From a bacterium endosymbiont of Escarpia laminata (lineage in GTDB: Bacteria > Pseudomonadota > Gammaproteobacteria > Chromatiales > Chromatiaceae): DNA of 64,000 nt. The translations under genes were made by a program, and so were the position numbers. This document shows, piece after piece, positions 43,875-54,908 of the stretch; position 1 is the first letter of the stretch, and each line of letters opens with the position of its first letter. Location of the stretch: positions 1-64,000 of the forward strand of contig QGON01000063.1 of assembly GCA_003660235.1 (NCBI GenBank). Reading direction: 5' to 3'. Below the pieces are notes generated by a model, which worked only from the letters and a program-made list of their open reading frames with translations, had not been told where the DNA came from and ran no database searches.

Positions 43875-44789
43875 TCATTTTTTGCGGGCGCGGGGATGGG
43901 CTTTGTCATAGACCTCCGCAAGGTGCTGGAAGTCGAGATGGGTGTAGATCTCGGTGGTGCTGATGTCTGCGTGACCCAGCAGCTCCTGCACCGCCCGCAG
44001 GTCGCCGGAGGATTCCAGCAGGTGGCTGGCGAAGGAGTGGCGCAGCAGATGGGGGTGGACGTTTCTGGGTACCCCCTGTGCGATGGACCAGTGCCGCAGA
44101 CGCTGCTGGATGGTGGAGCGGCTGATGCGTTTGCCCCGCACACCCACAAACAGCGCGTTCTCCCCGGCCCCGGCAAGTTGGCTCCGCACCGCGTGCCAGC
44201 GGGCGAGTGCTGCCAGCGCCTTGCGCCCGACGGGAACCCGACGGGCTCTGGCGCCCTTGCCGGTGACCTCCACCATGGCGTCGGCAATATCGATATCGCC
44301 GAGGTTGAGGCTGATCAGCTCTGCCAGACGCAGGCCGGAGGAGTAGAAGAGTTCCATGATTGTCAGATCCCGGATGGCAACGGGGTCGTCGTCCCGGATA
44401 TCGAGCAGATGGCTGATCTGGTCCGCATCCAGGGTGACCGGCAGTTTGCGCCGAACCTTGGGGGCGCGCACGCCCAGCGCTGGATTAGCCGCGGCAACAC
44501 CTTCCCGTAACAGGTAACGAAACAGGCTGCGCAGGCTGGAGAGCTCCCGCTGCAGGCTCTTGGGGTCTAGCCCCTGGCGGTGGCGTCGGGCGATATAACT
44601 TCTGACCTGATGCTGGTCTAACTGTTGCCAGGCAGTGATCTTTTCTGTTTCCAGCCAATGGGTGGCTTGGTTGAGATCCCGGGCGTAGCTCTCCAGGGTG
44701 CGGGGGGAGAGGCGGCGTTCGAGACGCAGATGGCCGAGAAAACGCTCTACCCACTCCTGTGGATCGTCGGGCGGTGGTATGTGAGACAT
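43875..44789 (-). CDS. xerC: Tyrosine recombinase XerC
   Basis: 304 residues. Resolves chromosome dimers at dif with XerD. SAM-like N-terminal domain (FLGHLRLERRLSPRTLESY), catalytic Arg in SSGLRLAEL, Lys in VTGKGARARRVP, HPHLLRHSFASHLLE with H-x2-R, LLGHADISTTEIYTH with the final His and the nucleophile Tyr. The dapF-DUF484-xerC order marks it as the housekeeping XerC and not a phage or island integrase. Confidence 0.95.
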   Translation of the reverse strand: MSHIPPPDDPQEWVERFLGHLRLERRLSPRTLESYARDLNQATHWLETEKITAWQQLDQHQVRSYIARRHRQGLDPKSLQRELSSLRSLFRYLLREGVAAANPALGVRAPKVRRKLPVTLDADQISHLLDIRDDDPVAIRDLTIMELFYSSGLRLAELISLNLGDIDIADAMVEVTGKGARARRVPVGRKALAALARWHAVRSQLAGAGENALFVGVRGKRISRSTIQQRLRHWSIAQGVPRNVHPHLLRHSFASHLLESSGDLRAVQELLGHADISTTEIYTHLDFQHLAEVYDKAHPRARKK

Positions 44790-44821
44790 TCCGTAACCTG
44801 TCGCGATGACAGTTGATTTAT

Positions 44822-44891
44822 GTAGGATGCCGGTGAGCTTGCGAACCGCATCATTCGCGATTGATGCGGTTCATACTTCACCACATCCTAC
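44822..44891. repeat. GTAGG/CCTAC palindromic repeat (GTAGGATG subtype)
   Basis: 70 bases between xerC and the DUF484 gene: GTAGGATG and CATCCTAC ends, inner hairpin AACCGCATCA / TGATGCGGTT. Same ends as the 33-base copy at 40986. Confidence 0.65.
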
Positions 44892-44910
44892 GCCCTGCTG
44901 TCCGTTGGGG

Positions 44911-45609
44911 TTAGATACCAGGCAGCGAGACCGCCTGCAGGGTGCGACCAATGACCTCTCCAAGCCGCATCAGGAACTGTGTGCCCTGGTGAGCTGCAAA
45001 CCGGTTGGGATCCCGGCTGCCGATGGCGAGCAGACCCAGTACCCCCTCGTTTTTCAGTGGAATCAGCGCAGTGGAGGCGATCTCATCCCCTTCAGTGCCA
45101 AAGATGAAATTGAGCTGGGCGGGCTGCAAGGGACCGCAGATAGGTACGCTTTCGGCGAAAAACTGTTCGAAGGTGGCGATGTGTTCAGGTTTGTCGTCGA
45201 GCAGATGGTCTTCGAGGTGATTGTTGGAGAAGAGCCTCAGTTCCATGGCGTCTGCCTTGAAGTCATCGTGCAGTTCATCCTCCAGGGCGTTCATGACCTC
45301 ATCGAAAGAGGCGGCGTCGATGAGTGCCAGAGTGAGACGATGCATGCGCTCCTGCAGCGCCTCGTTCTCCCTGGCCACGTCCACCAGCTCCTCCAGATGT
45401 GACTGGTAGTGATGCACCTGTTCCCGCAGGCTCTCCACCTGGCGCTCGATGAGGGAGACCGCAGCGCCGCTTTCGTGGGGGATCTGCAGGTTACGCAGCA
45501 GCGCTGGGTGGCGCTCGAAGAAGTCGGAATGATCGGTCAGGTACAGGGCGATCTGCGCCTCCCGCTCCTCCAGGCTGGTATTGTCTGACTCTGAAGCATG
45601 TTGACTCAT
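44911..45609 (-). CDS. DUF484 family protein (YigA-like)
   Basis: 232 residues. N-terminal [22 protein letters not shown], a coiled coil (about 50-95, [22 protein letters not shown]), then a GAF-like domain ending [35 protein letters not shown]. The family always sits between dapF and xerC in gammaproteobacteria; function is not established. Overlaps dapF by four bases. Confidence 0.92.
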   Translation of the reverse strand: MSQHASESDNTSLEEREAQIALYLTDHSDFFERHPALLRNLQIPHESGAAVSLIERQVESLREQVHHYQSHLEELVDVARENEALQERMHRLTLALIDAASFDEVMNALEDELHDDFKADAMELRLFSNNHLEDHLLDDKPEHIATFEQFFAESVPICGPLQPAQLNFIFGTEGDEIASTALIPLKNEGVLGLLAIGSRDPNRFAAHQGTQFLMRLGEVIGRTLQAVSLPGI

Positions 45610-46436
45610 AGTTCGATTCTACCTTCGAAAACCGTGGCCGCCGGCCCGCTCATCAGTACCGGTTCACTCTCTTCCCGCCACTCTACCACAAGATCGCCGC
45701 CGGGGAGGCTGACCCGCACCTGCGGATTCAGCAATCCCTGAATGCGTCCGGCCACCACTGCGGCACAGGCGCCGGTACCGCAGGCCAGGGTTTCGCCGGT
45801 GCCGCGCTCAAAAACCCGCAACTTGATGTGGTCCGGGTTGACGATTTCCATGAAACCGGCATTGACACGGTTGGGGAAGCGGGCATGGCGTTCGATCAGG
45901 GGGCCCAGCTGTTGAACCGGAGCCTGCGCCACTGAATCGACCTGGACCACCGCATGGGGGTTTCCCATGGAGACGGCTGCGATGGTGAGTCTCTCTCCCC
46001 CGACTTCGAGGTCGTAGGTGGCGGCCTGCATCTCTGCTTGAAAAGGGATCTTGGCAGGACTCAGCTGCGGCCGTCCCATGTTCACCTGCACCATTCCATC
46101 GGGCAGATGTTTGAGCAGAATCTGTCCTGCCGCGGTGCCGACGGGAATCTCATTCTTGCTGCTGAGTCCTTTGTCACGGACGAAGTGGGCGAAACAGCGG
46201 GCGCCATTGCCGCACTGTTCCACCTCTGATCCATCGGGATTGAAGATGCGATAGTGGAAATCGGTCGCCTCATCCTGGGGGGATTCCACCAGCAGAATCT
46301 GGTCACAGCCGATGCCGAAGCGCCGGTCGGCAATGAAGCGTAATTGCTGCTGCGTGAATTCGACCTGCTGACTGATGGCGTCAATCACCACGAAGTCGTT
46401 GCCGAGGCCGTGCATTTTGGTGAACGCGAGTTGCAT
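45606..46436 (-). CDS. dapF: Diaminopimelate epimerase
   Basis: 276 residues from the ATG at 46436 ([17 protein letters not shown]). Cofactor-free epimerase that makes meso-diaminopimelate for lysine and peptidoglycan. The two catalytic cysteines lie in [12 protein letters not shown] and [12 protein letters not shown]. The frame extends upstream through lptM but [10 protein letters not shown] is the family start. Ten bases after the lptM stop. Confidence 0.97.
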   Translation of the reverse strand: MQLAFTKMHGLGNDFVVIDAISQQVEFTQQQLRFIADRRFGIGCDQILLVESPQDEATDFHYRIFNPDGSEVEQCGNGARCFAHFVRDKGLSSKNEIPVGTAAGQILLKHLPDGMVQVNMGRPQLSPAKIPFQAEMQAATYDLEVGGERLTIAAVSMGNPHAVVQVDSVAQAPVQQLGPLIERHARFPNRVNAGFMEIVNPDHIKLRVFERGTGETLACGTGACAAVVAGRIQGLLNPQVRVSLPGGDLVVEWREESEPVLMSGPAATVFEGRIEL

Positions 46437-46446
46437 GAGAACGGGC

Positions 46447-46596
46447 TTATCGCTTCTTCTCGTTGTCCTGTTGATCCACCGTCTCTTCAGCCGGCGGCAG
46501 GTAGAGGGGGCCTTTCTGGCCGCAGGCGCTGAGCAGGTTGCCGCTGCCAAGCACAGCGATTACCAGCCACAGGAGATATCTAGGCCAACAGGTCAT
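46447..46596 (-). CDS. lptM: LPS assembly lipoprotein LptM (YifL)
   Basis: 49 residues. Lipoprotein signal with lipobox LLSAC, then the family hallmark [14 protein letters not shown] and a short charged tail (DNEKKR). In E. coli LptM helps the LptD-LptE translocon mature by promoting correct LptD disulfides. Directly upstream of dapF, as in E. coli. Start ATG at 46596. Confidence 0.9.
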   Translation of the reverse strand: MTCWPRYLLWLVIAVLGSGNLLSACGQKGPLYLPPAEETVDQQDNEKKR

Positions 46597-46665
46597 AGTG
46601 GTGCTCAACAATTGAAGGGCGAAGAAAAGAGAGAGCCGGAATTATAGCGTTTCGGCGTCGGCGAG

Positions 46666-49494
46666 TCAGGGGGCAAGATCAAGGACGCGGTTAAGATGCT
46701 GCTCGACACGCTTTTTCAGTTGCAGCAGCTCCACAGTGCGGGGCGGCTCGATCGTCTGTATCCCGGCAAGTCGCAGGGAGGTGAGATAGATAGGGTAGCG
46801 TTGGCTGCCCTCACGCAGGCCCTGTAGATGGATGGCGGTGGCAGTATAGATCTCTTCACCATATTCCAGGCGGCTGAACTCCTGATCACCACAGATCAGG
46901 GAGTGGGGGCGGGCAGCAGTGGCATCGAGGGAGTCGGTGACCAGGGAGAGTTCCATATAGTCGTCAGGCCGGGTTAGCGGTACACGGCGAGGTTCGACCC
47001 GCCAGTCGCCGTTTGACGCATGTTTCAGCTCATAAAACCGGGGCTCTTCGAAGAGATTGATCTCACCGCCGGGCATCAGGCTGCGTAATTGCTGCAGGCT
47101 GTTGAGAAAGCGCCGCTGCTGCCGCATCAGAAATCTGGGGCTGTCGGCGGGCAGGGTCTGTTGAAAGAGTGCGCCCTGCTCGTCGAGCAGATAGATATGC
47201 GTCTGCTGTATACCAACCTGGTAAAAGATCTGGATAAAGTCTCTTCTGCTGTGCTGGAAGAGCGTGGGATAGGGGGTATTGGCAAGAATCCTTGGGTCGA
47301 ACGTCAGGGGGCGGAATGTCTGTTGTGGTTGTTCCAACTCCTCCAGCAGGCTCTCGAAGGACTCCAGACTGCGCCACGTAAAGTCTTTGTCGTTCTGCTG
47401 CACCATGTAAAACTCGTGTCCCAGACGGAATGCGAAACGTCCCTCGTGGTTTTCGGACTGCTGAAAGTGGCCGATGATATGTTGGAAGAGTTCGGTGACC
47501 CGTGATGCGATCTGGCTGCCACGAATGGAGGAGAAGCTGTAACTGGATATCCGGCTGGCGGTTGTTTTGGCCTGTCCCTGCAGGTTGAGATTTTGACAAA
47601 GGGCATCGAGCAGGCCCTCCGCCCCCTCGCGGCGGGTGATCAGCAGTTCACCCCAGCTTGTCTCCACCAGCTCTTCGAGATTGAGCACCAGGTTGTTGCG
47701 GGCGGCGCCAAAACTGAGGGGGTCATGACGGTCGCTGGTAAGCTGTTTGCCCTCTTTCGCAAGGTGTTGCAGCGGGTCTGTGCCGAGATTGATGAAGAGT
47801 GTCAGGGAGCGCGCATAAGCGGGCCGCGACAGAGTTTTCATTGAGGCGGATGCCGGTTTTTCGCTGGGGAAAAGATTACGCAGACTCTTGTGCAGGGCAA
47901 GCAGTTCATCTCTGCTGACGTGGTCCTCTGCAGGATAGAGGCTGATGATGGTGTTCTTGTTCCACACTTGGTTGATGTGGCTCCAAAGCAGAATCTCAAT
48001 GAGGTTCAGGGTGATCTTTATCGGTTTGAACTCCAGAACCTCCTCTTCATCAACGGTACCCCGATAGAGCATCCAGGCGAGGCTGCCATCCCGTGAGCGC
48101 CGGTGGTGCAGGGAGAGGTGGGGTTCGGAGAGATCTCTGGAGATCCCGGGGTTGATGCAGTCGACCTTGCCGGGGTGATGATCCAGCGCGGCATAGAGCT
48201 TGCGCCCCAGCAGATTGAGTTCCATGGGATCGATGCGGCTATGCTCTCCCTGAGTGCGGGCGAAGTCGGTGAGCAGCCGGTAGCTGCGGGAGAGCACCCC
48301 TACCAGCACATTGCGCTCCCTGATTACCTGATCGATCTTCCAGTCTGCGCGGGTGTCGAGTATCTGCAACTGGGTCTGGCTCCAGCCCCACTCCCGCGTC
48401 AGCTTGAACAGCTCGGCGGCGCGCCAGTGCTGCAGGTTGCTGTCCCGGCTCAGGGTCTCTCCGACCTTGAAGTAGAAGCAACGCCGCGCCAGTTCAAGAC
48501 GGTCTTCATCCTTGAGTTGGATGAGATACTCTTCAACCCGGCGGTAGAGCAGGATATAGGCGTCGAGTTTGTTGAGGTCGTCTTCTCCAGCATAGATGGC
48601 GGCCTTGGCCTGCTGCGCCAGCCATAGAGGATGGGGAAAGTCGCGGCTGTAAGCCTCCATGAGAAAGATCTTGAGGATCGACTTGTAGGGCGAGTCGATG
48701 CCTTTGTAGAGCTGCCACAGCGCCGCGCCGAAGAATTCGTCCGCAGGTGTCTGATCCAGACCGCCGAGGTCGAGCGTTGCCGCTTTGTTGACGAAACGGT
48801 GTTTGATCAGGTTGTCAGCGTAGTTTCTATAGTCCAGTTCGCGGTCAGGGGGCACCAGCCACCAGAGTGGATAGCGTCCCGCCAGCAACACGGCACTGCG
48901 ATAGAACTCCTCCAGCAGCAGGCTGTGTTGGGTGGTGCCGCTGCTTTCACGGGAGAGGGCGGCCTTTTTGCCGGCCCTGAAACGTTCCGGATCGATAAGG
49001 AAGATGTGAAGTTCCAGATCCAGTTTGTCCGCAGCTTTTTCGATCAGGTCAGCCTTCTCCTGCAGGGTTCTGCGTTGATCGCCGGAGAGGGAAGGGGTGT
49101 GGCAGAGCCAGACGTCAAAATCGCTGCCGGCGGACTGGCCGATGGTACCGGTACTGCCCATCAGATAGAGGCCCTCCAGCAAAAAAGTACGGTGTGCCCG
49201 CTTCTTATAGCTGAAACTGCGGCTGAGTTTGCGCGCAATGGTGAGGGCCTTCTGCGAGGGGCCGAAATCGGGAATGCCGGCCGGGGATTCGCTGTTGACG
49301 AAACCCGGCAGCATCGGATGGTTGATATGAAACAGCAGCGGCAGCAGAGTGATGAAGTCCTGCTGGCTGGGTCTGAGTTCTCCGAGGATGCGCCTCAGTC
49401 GCTCCCGGTGCAGATTCATGAATCGACGCCGGATGGTCTTCAGGTCTTTGCGGCTGATGCCCTCCTCAAAACTGATTTGTTGGGGTTCCGGCAC
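46666..49494 (-). CDS. cyaA: Class I adenylate cyclase
   Basis: 942 residues, longer than the E. coli enzyme (848). N-terminal catalytic domain with the nucleotidyltransferase motif MGSTGTIGQSAGSDFDVWLC (metal-binding Asps in SDFD), and a C-terminal regulatory half. N-terminus ISRKDLKTIRRRFMNLHRERLRR. Makes cAMP from ATP in the cytosol; in enterics activity is tuned by the PTS protein EIIA-Glc. The stop of the upstream GGDEF gene overlaps its start (49494), so the two are coupled. Confidence 0.95.
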   Translation of the reverse strand: MPEPQQISFEEGISRKDLKTIRRRFMNLHRERLRRILGELRPSQQDFITLLPLLFHINHPMLPGFVNSESPAGIPDFGPSQKALTIARKLSRSFSYKKRAHRTFLLEGLYLMGSTGTIGQSAGSDFDVWLCHTPSLSGDQRRTLQEKADLIEKAADKLDLELHIFLIDPERFRAGKKAALSRESSGTTQHSLLLEEFYRSAVLLAGRYPLWWLVPPDRELDYRNYADNLIKHRFVNKAATLDLGGLDQTPADEFFGAALWQLYKGIDSPYKSILKIFLMEAYSRDFPHPLWLAQQAKAAIYAGEDDLNKLDAYILLYRRVEEYLIQLKDEDRLELARRCFYFKVGETLSRDSNLQHWRAAELFKLTREWGWSQTQLQILDTRADWKIDQVIRERNVLVGVLSRSYRLLTDFARTQGEHSRIDPMELNLLGRKLYAALDHHPGKVDCINPGISRDLSEPHLSLHHRRSRDGSLAWMLYRGTVDEEEVLEFKPIKITLNLIEILLWSHINQVWNKNTIISLYPAEDHVSRDELLALHKSLRNLFPSEKPASASMKTLSRPAYARSLTLFINLGTDPLQHLAKEGKQLTSDRHDPLSFGAARNNLVLNLEELVETSWGELLITRREGAEGLLDALCQNLNLQGQAKTTASRISSYSFSSIRGSQIASRVTELFQHIIGHFQQSENHEGRFAFRLGHEFYMVQQNDKDFTWRSLESFESLLEELEQPQQTFRPLTFDPRILANTPYPTLFQHSRRDFIQIFYQVGIQQTHIYLLDEQGALFQQTLPADSPRFLMRQQRRFLNSLQQLRSLMPGGEINLFEEPRFYELKHASNGDWRVEPRRVPLTRPDDYMELSLVTDSLDATAARPHSLICGDQEFSRLEYGEEIYTATAIHLQGLREGSQRYPIYLTSLRLAGIQTIEPPRTVELLQLKKRVEQHLNRVLDLAP

Positions 49495-50315
49495 TAACGA
49501 CTCCCGGATGATGACTCCAATGCCTCCATGGCGTGGCGGATCAGCAGATGCGGGTCGTTACCTCTTTCCCAGGCCACAACACCGATCCCGATATGGGGTG
49601 CGGTTTTGTCTCCCAGTGAGGCCAGGCTGCCATCCCGGCACTCCTGCTGGATCTTTTCCAGCAGGTTGCGGGCATCGGATTCACTGGTCTCGGGCAGCAC
49701 CAACATGAACAGATCCTCTTCGTAATGGCCAATGGTATCGGCCCAGCGAAGTCGGTCACGCAGATACTGGGCGATTGCGATAACCCTGTCACTATCCAGG
49801 GGGGCGGAAGGATCGTCCGGGTCGCTGATGCGGACCACGGCAAGGGTGAGCGGATTGTTATAACGGCGGCTGCGTGTCACCTGTGCGGCCAGAGCCTGCA
49901 AGGTTGCGCGTTGGTTCGCAAGTCCGGTCAAGGGGTCGGTTATGGTCAACTCATCCACCTGCTTCTGCAGGGCCTCGCGTTCCATCTGCGCAACCACCTG
50001 TCCGCTGATATCCTGGTAGAAATGGAGTTTGAGTGGTGTCTGTGCACCATCATTGATCTCCCGTACATCCCGCCGCAGCCAGCGTTCATCTGTCCCATCA
50101 ATGGAGAGGTGGAGGATCTCCGAGGTTTCGAACAGTGCGTGCAACCCTTCCGGGAGTGTTTGCAGATTCTTGCCTACCAGCTCGTTGGCGGACAGATCCA
50201 ACATGGATTCAAGGGCTGGGTTGATCCAGCGGATGCGAATGTCCTGGTCCACTGCCAAAACGCCTGTCGGACAGGCCTCGAACAGTGCCTGGTTGAAACT
50301 GATTCCATCAGTCAT
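49494..50315 (-). CDS. PAS domain / degenerate GGDEF protein
   Basis: 273 residues. PAS domain (about 5-110, ALFEACPTGVLAVDQDIRIRW), short linker, GGDEF-like domain (about 120-273) beginning LTITDPLTGLANQRATLQAL. The GG(D/E)EF signature is replaced by YEEDLF (GHYEEDLFMLVLPE), so cyclase activity is unlikely; it may bind GTP or act through its PAS domain. Its stop overlaps the cyaA start, a pairing that suggests control of the cyclase or of a shared signal. Confidence 0.85.
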   Translation of the reverse strand: MTDGISFNQALFEACPTGVLAVDQDIRIRWINPALESMLDLSANELVGKNLQTLPEGLHALFETSEILHLSIDGTDERWLRRDVREINDGAQTPLKLHFYQDISGQVVAQMEREALQKQVDELTITDPLTGLANQRATLQALAAQVTRSRRYNNPLTLAVVRISDPDDPSAPLDSDRVIAIAQYLRDRLRWADTIGHYEEDLFMLVLPETSESDARNLLEKIQQECRDGSLASLGDKTAPHIGIGVVAWERGNDPHLLIRHAMEALESSSGSR

Positions 50316-50447
50316 TCTGATTCCCCACTCAATGAAGGCGGCCCAATGTATTTCTCTTCGGACCGGTCTGTGTTTTTCTCTGTTTGTTCCTCTGACAGAT
50401 GGAGAGAGGAACCCGCAAAAACCTTAACGGCAGGGGAAGAAGAATCT

Positions 50448-50810
50448 TTAATCTTTATCGTATTCAGATGCCCGGCGGGCGTCGCCGTAGACCTTGTTGG
50501 CTGGGTAGCGTGATTCATTGATCTCGATCTTGCGGTAAACAGCATCGACCAGGTTGATGTCGAGGCGTTCGGCGCAGCGGATCAGGTAGATCAGGATGTC
50601 GGCCATCTCCAGTGTCACCTCGTCGTGTTTATCCGGCGGCAGACTCATGCTCTGCTCCGGGGTCAGCCACTGAAAATGTTCCACCAGTTCCGCGCACTCT
50701 GCGATCAGCGCCATCGACAGGTTTTTAGGATCGTGGAACTGCTCCCAGTTACGGGTCTGGGCAAAGGCCTTGAGGCGGGTGTTCAGGTTGTCGAGGGAAT
50801 CTTTCGGCAT
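50448..50810 (-). CDS. MazG-like nucleotide pyrophosphohydrolase
   Basis: 120 residues, a single all-alpha NTP-PPase domain of the dCTPase/iMazG type. Metal-binding pattern ALIAECAELVEHFQWL with paired Glu, then EVTLEMADILIYLIRCAERL with Glu/Asp. Hydrolyses (d)NTPs, probably house-cleaning of modified nucleotides. Upstream lies a three-fold GGT(G/A)ACA tandem repeat. Confidence 0.88.
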   Translation of the reverse strand: MPKDSLDNLNTRLKAFAQTRNWEQFHDPKNLSMALIAECAELVEHFQWLTPEQSMSLPPDKHDEVTLEMADILIYLIRCAERLDINLVDAVYRKIEINESRYPANKVYGDARRASEYDKD

Positions 50811-50822
50811 GATGGATCCAAA

Positions 50823-50843
50823 GGTGACAGGTAACAGGTAACA
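50823..50843. repeat. Short tandem repeat, three 7-bp units
   Basis: GGTGACA GGTAACA GGTAACA in a row, upstream of the mazG-like start. Possibly slippage-prone; no function evident. Confidence 0.5.
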
Positions 50844-50927
50844 GGGCGAGTTTACAAAATTATTGTTAAATAAGTCTTGGCGTGTTTCCGGGTCGACACA
50901 AACTTTGGAAACCTGAAACTTGAAACC

Positions 50928-51000
50928 GTAGGCCGGTTCCAGCGTAGCGGAACCGGCAACCAGAAGGCGTAAATGCCTGATCCGCTACGCTTGATCAGGC

Positions 51001-51004
<4 letters not shown>
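50928..51004. repeat. GTAGG/CCTAC palindromic repeat overlapping the argH stop codon
   Basis: 77 bases: GTAGGCCGGTTCCAGCGTAG ... CCGCTACGCTTGATCAGGCC, ending CCTAC. The right end covers the argH stop codon (51001-51003), so the element's terminal CTA supplies the TAG. Same subtype as the copy at 41556. Confidence 0.65.
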
Positions 51005-52395
<1,391 letters not shown>

Positions 52396-52453
52396 GAAGG
52401 GCTATCCTGAAGATGAAAGCGGAAAAACGCGGATTATAGCAGGCGATCGAGAG

Positions 52454-53521
52454 ATGCATCAGGCGGAAAAGGAACAGACGGAGATCGGTGATGGGGGCAG
52501 ACAGGAGATCTTTCTGCCCGGCTTTTGCAGTATCCGTGCGGTCTTTGCTGTGGTGGTGACGACAGAGCTGTTGGCGATGGTGCTCACCCTGGCCGACGAG
52601 CGTCCGTTGACGCAGTTCTGGCAGACTCTGAGCGTCAACTCCCTGCTGCTGCAATGGATCGCCTTGGGTACGGCGGGGATGCTCTGTCTGTTGCGCCGCC
52701 GGTTGCCGGGTTTGGGGAATCGGTGGGCCGGACTGTTGGCCTGGGGGCTGCTGCTCTGCGCCACGGTGGTGGTTATCGAGTTGAGCCAGCTGGTTTCCGG
52801 CCACGGGCTGTCGCCGGAGCGCCATCTGGAGTTGCTGCTCAAAAGTCTGGGCATCAGCGCCATCATCGGAGTGGTCGTACTGCGTTATCTCTATCTGCAA
52901 TATCTCTGGCGGCAGCAGGTGGAGGCGGAGAACGCCGCCCGTCTGCAGGCGCTGCAGTCCCGTATCCGTCCCCATTTCCTATTTAACAGTATGAACACCA
53001 TCGCCAGTCTTACCCGCAGCAATCCCAGACTGGCCGAGGAGGTGGTGGAGGATCTGGCAGATCTGTTCCGTGCCTCGTTGGGGGACGTGCGTCGCCTCTC
53101 CACCCTCGGCAGAGAGCTGGAGTTGGCCCGCCAATACCTGAACGTGGAGCGCCAGCGACTCGGAGAACGCTTGCGCGTGGAGTGGGATCTGGAAGAGCTG
53201 CCGGAGAGTGCAATGCTGCCGTCGTTGATCTTGCAGCCCCTGCTGGAGAATGCGGTCTACCACGGGATCGAACCTGCGGCTGAGGGGGGGGTGGTGCGCA
53301 TCGTCGGTCGTTACCGGCGACGACGGGTTAATCTCAGTATCCGCAATACCCTGCCGCAGTCGACGGCCACTTCCCAGCGCAAGGGCAATAGTCTGGCGCT
53401 GGAAAATGTCCGCCAGCGACTGGCTGGGCTATTCGATACAGAAGCGGGTCTGAGCGAGTCCAAGGTGGAGGGGGAGCACCAGGTCCGGCTGTTTTTCCCC
53501 CATCCCTGGAGGCTGGAGTGA
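52454..53521 (+). CDS. algZ: LytS/AlgZ-type sensor histidine kinase
   Basis: 355 residues from the ATG at 52454. N-terminal membrane helices (about 30-130), then the His_kinase domain with the phospho-acceptor region QSRIRPHFLFNSMNTIASL and the ATP-binding LILQPLLENAVYHGIEPA. The classical G1/G2 boxes are reduced, as in the LytS/FimS family. Overlaps algR by four bases (GTGA). In P. aeruginosa the FimS-AlgR pair controls alginate and type IV pili; here the targets may include the polysaccharide locus, but this is inference. Confidence 0.9.
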   Translation: MHQAEKEQTEIGDGGRQEIFLPGFCSIRAVFAVVVTTELLAMVLTLADERPLTQFWQTLSVNSLLLQWIALGTAGMLCLLRRRLPGLGNRWAGLLAWGLLLCATVVVIELSQLVSGHGLSPERHLELLLKSLGISAIIGVVVLRYLYLQYLWRQQVEAENAARLQALQSRIRPHFLFNSMNTIASLTRSNPRLAEEVVEDLADLFRASLGDVRRLSTLGRELELARQYLNVERQRLGERLRVEWDLEELPESAMLPSLILQPLLENAVYHGIEPAAEGGVVRIVGRYRRRRVNLSIRNTLPQSTATSQRKGNSLALENVRQRLAGLFDTEAGLSESKVEGEHQVRLFFPHPWRLE

Positions 53522-54255
53522 GGATTCTGCTGGTGGATGACGAGGCGCTGGCACGGGAGCGTCTGGCAGCACTTATAGCTGAGTTGGGCGCACCCTACCA
53601 AGTGGTGGGAGAGGCCGTTAATGGAGCGGATTCCCTGAAGTTTTGCGCCCAACAGGGTGTAGATCTGGTATTGATGGACATTCGCATGCCGGGCATGGAT
53701 GGGCTGGAAGCCGCAGGCCGGCTTGCCGGATTTGAAACGCCCCCTGCGGTGATCTTCACCACTGCCTACGAAGAACATGCGCTGGAGGCCTTCGAGCGGG
53801 AGGCGCAGGACTATCTGCTGAAACCGGTGCGCCGGGAGCGCCTGCGCCAGGCGCTGGAGCGATCCCGCCGGATCACCCGGCCACAACGCGAAACGCTGGG
53901 ACAGGCGGAGCGGGAGAAGATACCACTGCTGAGTGTAACCTATCGTGGCGGCGTGTTGAGTCTCTCCCTCGATGAAGTGATCTACCTGCGGGCCGACAGT
54001 AAATATATTGCCGTGCGGCATGGTGCGGGAGAGGCACTGCTGGAGGATACCCTGAAGTCACTGGAGGATCGTTATGCCGATTGGCTGTTGCGCATCCATC
54101 GGAATGCCTTGGTGGCGAGGCGGCGTCTGAAAGGGCTGGAGAGGGGGGCGGACGGGAAGATGCAGGTAGTCTTGAACGGATGTGAGGAACGTCTGGAGGT
54201 GAGTCGCCGTCATCTGCCGGAGGTGCGGCGTTGGTTGAAAGGGACGCCAGACTAA
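53518..54255 (+). CDS. algR: LytTR response regulator AlgR
   Basis: 245 residues. Receiver domain with DDEALARERL, phosphorylatable Asp54 in LVLMDIRMPGMDG and Thr/Lys in FTTAYEE and YLLKPV; C-terminal LytTR DNA-binding domain (about 140-245, VIYLRADSKYIAVRH; LLRIHRNALVARRRL). GTG start overlaps algZ. LytTR regulators bind tandem repeats; no site searched could be confirmed. Confidence 0.92.
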   Translation: MRILLVDDEALARERLAALIAELGAPYQVVGEAVNGADSLKFCAQQGVDLVLMDIRMPGMDGLEAAGRLAGFETPPAVIFTTAYEEHALEAFEREAQDYLLKPVRRERLRQALERSRRITRPQRETLGQAEREKIPLLSVTYRGGVLSLSLDEVIYLRADSKYIAVRHGAGEALLEDTLKSLEDRYADWLLRIHRNALVARRRLKGLERGADGKMQVVLNGCEERLEVSRRHLPEVRRWLKGTPD

Positions 54256-54908
54256 TGACATTTCGTCTGTGTGCCGTTATCGCTGCACTGTTGCTGCTGA
54301 CTGCCTGCAGCTTGCCCCCCAAAGAGGCGCAAAAGCCGTTGCCTGTTGTACCGCAAGTGCACACCGAAACCGCCCCTGAACTGATGGACGGGGCCGATGG
54401 CGAAACCCTCGCCGGCGGCTGCTTTGGCTGCCATGGTTTCGAGGGCCGCAGTCTTGGTCCGGCCACCCCGTCGATTGCGGGACTCTCCGAAAACTATTTC
54501 ACCGAAGTGATGGAGGCCTATCGCCGGGGTGATCGTTTCAGCACGGTTATGGGCAGAATCCTGCCCGGGTACACGCCGGATGAGGTACGCCGCATGGCCG
54601 CTTATTTCTCCTCCCGGGAACCGCGTCCGCCGAAGCAAAAAACCGACTGGCGCCTGGTGGACCGAGGAGAGAAGTTGCATCGCCGCTATTGTGAAAAGTG
54701 TCATGGAGAGGCCGGCAGCGATCCGCAAGACGATGCCGGGCGGCTTGCCGGTCAGTGGAAACCCTACCTGCGCTGGACCTTGAAAGACTACCTGGTTGGC
54801 GTCAATCGGGCGGAGCGGGGGATGTCACGGAGATTCACCTCAATGATGCGAAAACAGGGCGTCGAGAGTCTGGAAGCACTGGTCAACTACTACGCCAGAC
54901 AGCGCTGA
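54255..54908 (+). CDS. Diheme cytochrome c lipoprotein
   Basis: 217 residues. Lipoprotein signal with lipobox LLTACS (Cys18). Two haem motifs, CFGCH in the first domain and CEKCH in the second, with Met ligand candidates in VMGRI and SMMRK. Layout like cytochrome c4 or the FccA subunit of flavocytochrome c sulfide dehydrogenase; no FccB gene is adjacent. Inserted between algR and hemC, which in Pseudomonas are neighbours. Start ATG at 54255 overlaps the algR stop. Confidence 0.85.
   Translation: MTFRLCAVIAALLLLTACSLPPKEAQKPLPVVPQVHTETAPELMDGADGETLAGGCFGCHGFEGRSLGPATPSIAGLSENYFTEVMEAYRRGDRFSTVMGRILPGYTPDEVRRMAAYFSSREPRPPKQKTDWRLVDRGEKLHRRYCEKCHGEAGSDPQDDAGRLAGQWKPYLRWTLKDYLVGVNRAERGMSRRFTSMMRKQGVESLEALVNYYARQR

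Noticed and set aside
43875-44789. Tyrosine recombinase as an island integrase
   Set aside because: Sequence and lptM-dapF-DUF484-xerC order show it is housekeeping XerC; no att-like repeats found.
48631-49497. 288-codon frame opposite cyaA
   Set aside because: Opposite a conserved gene and without any motif.
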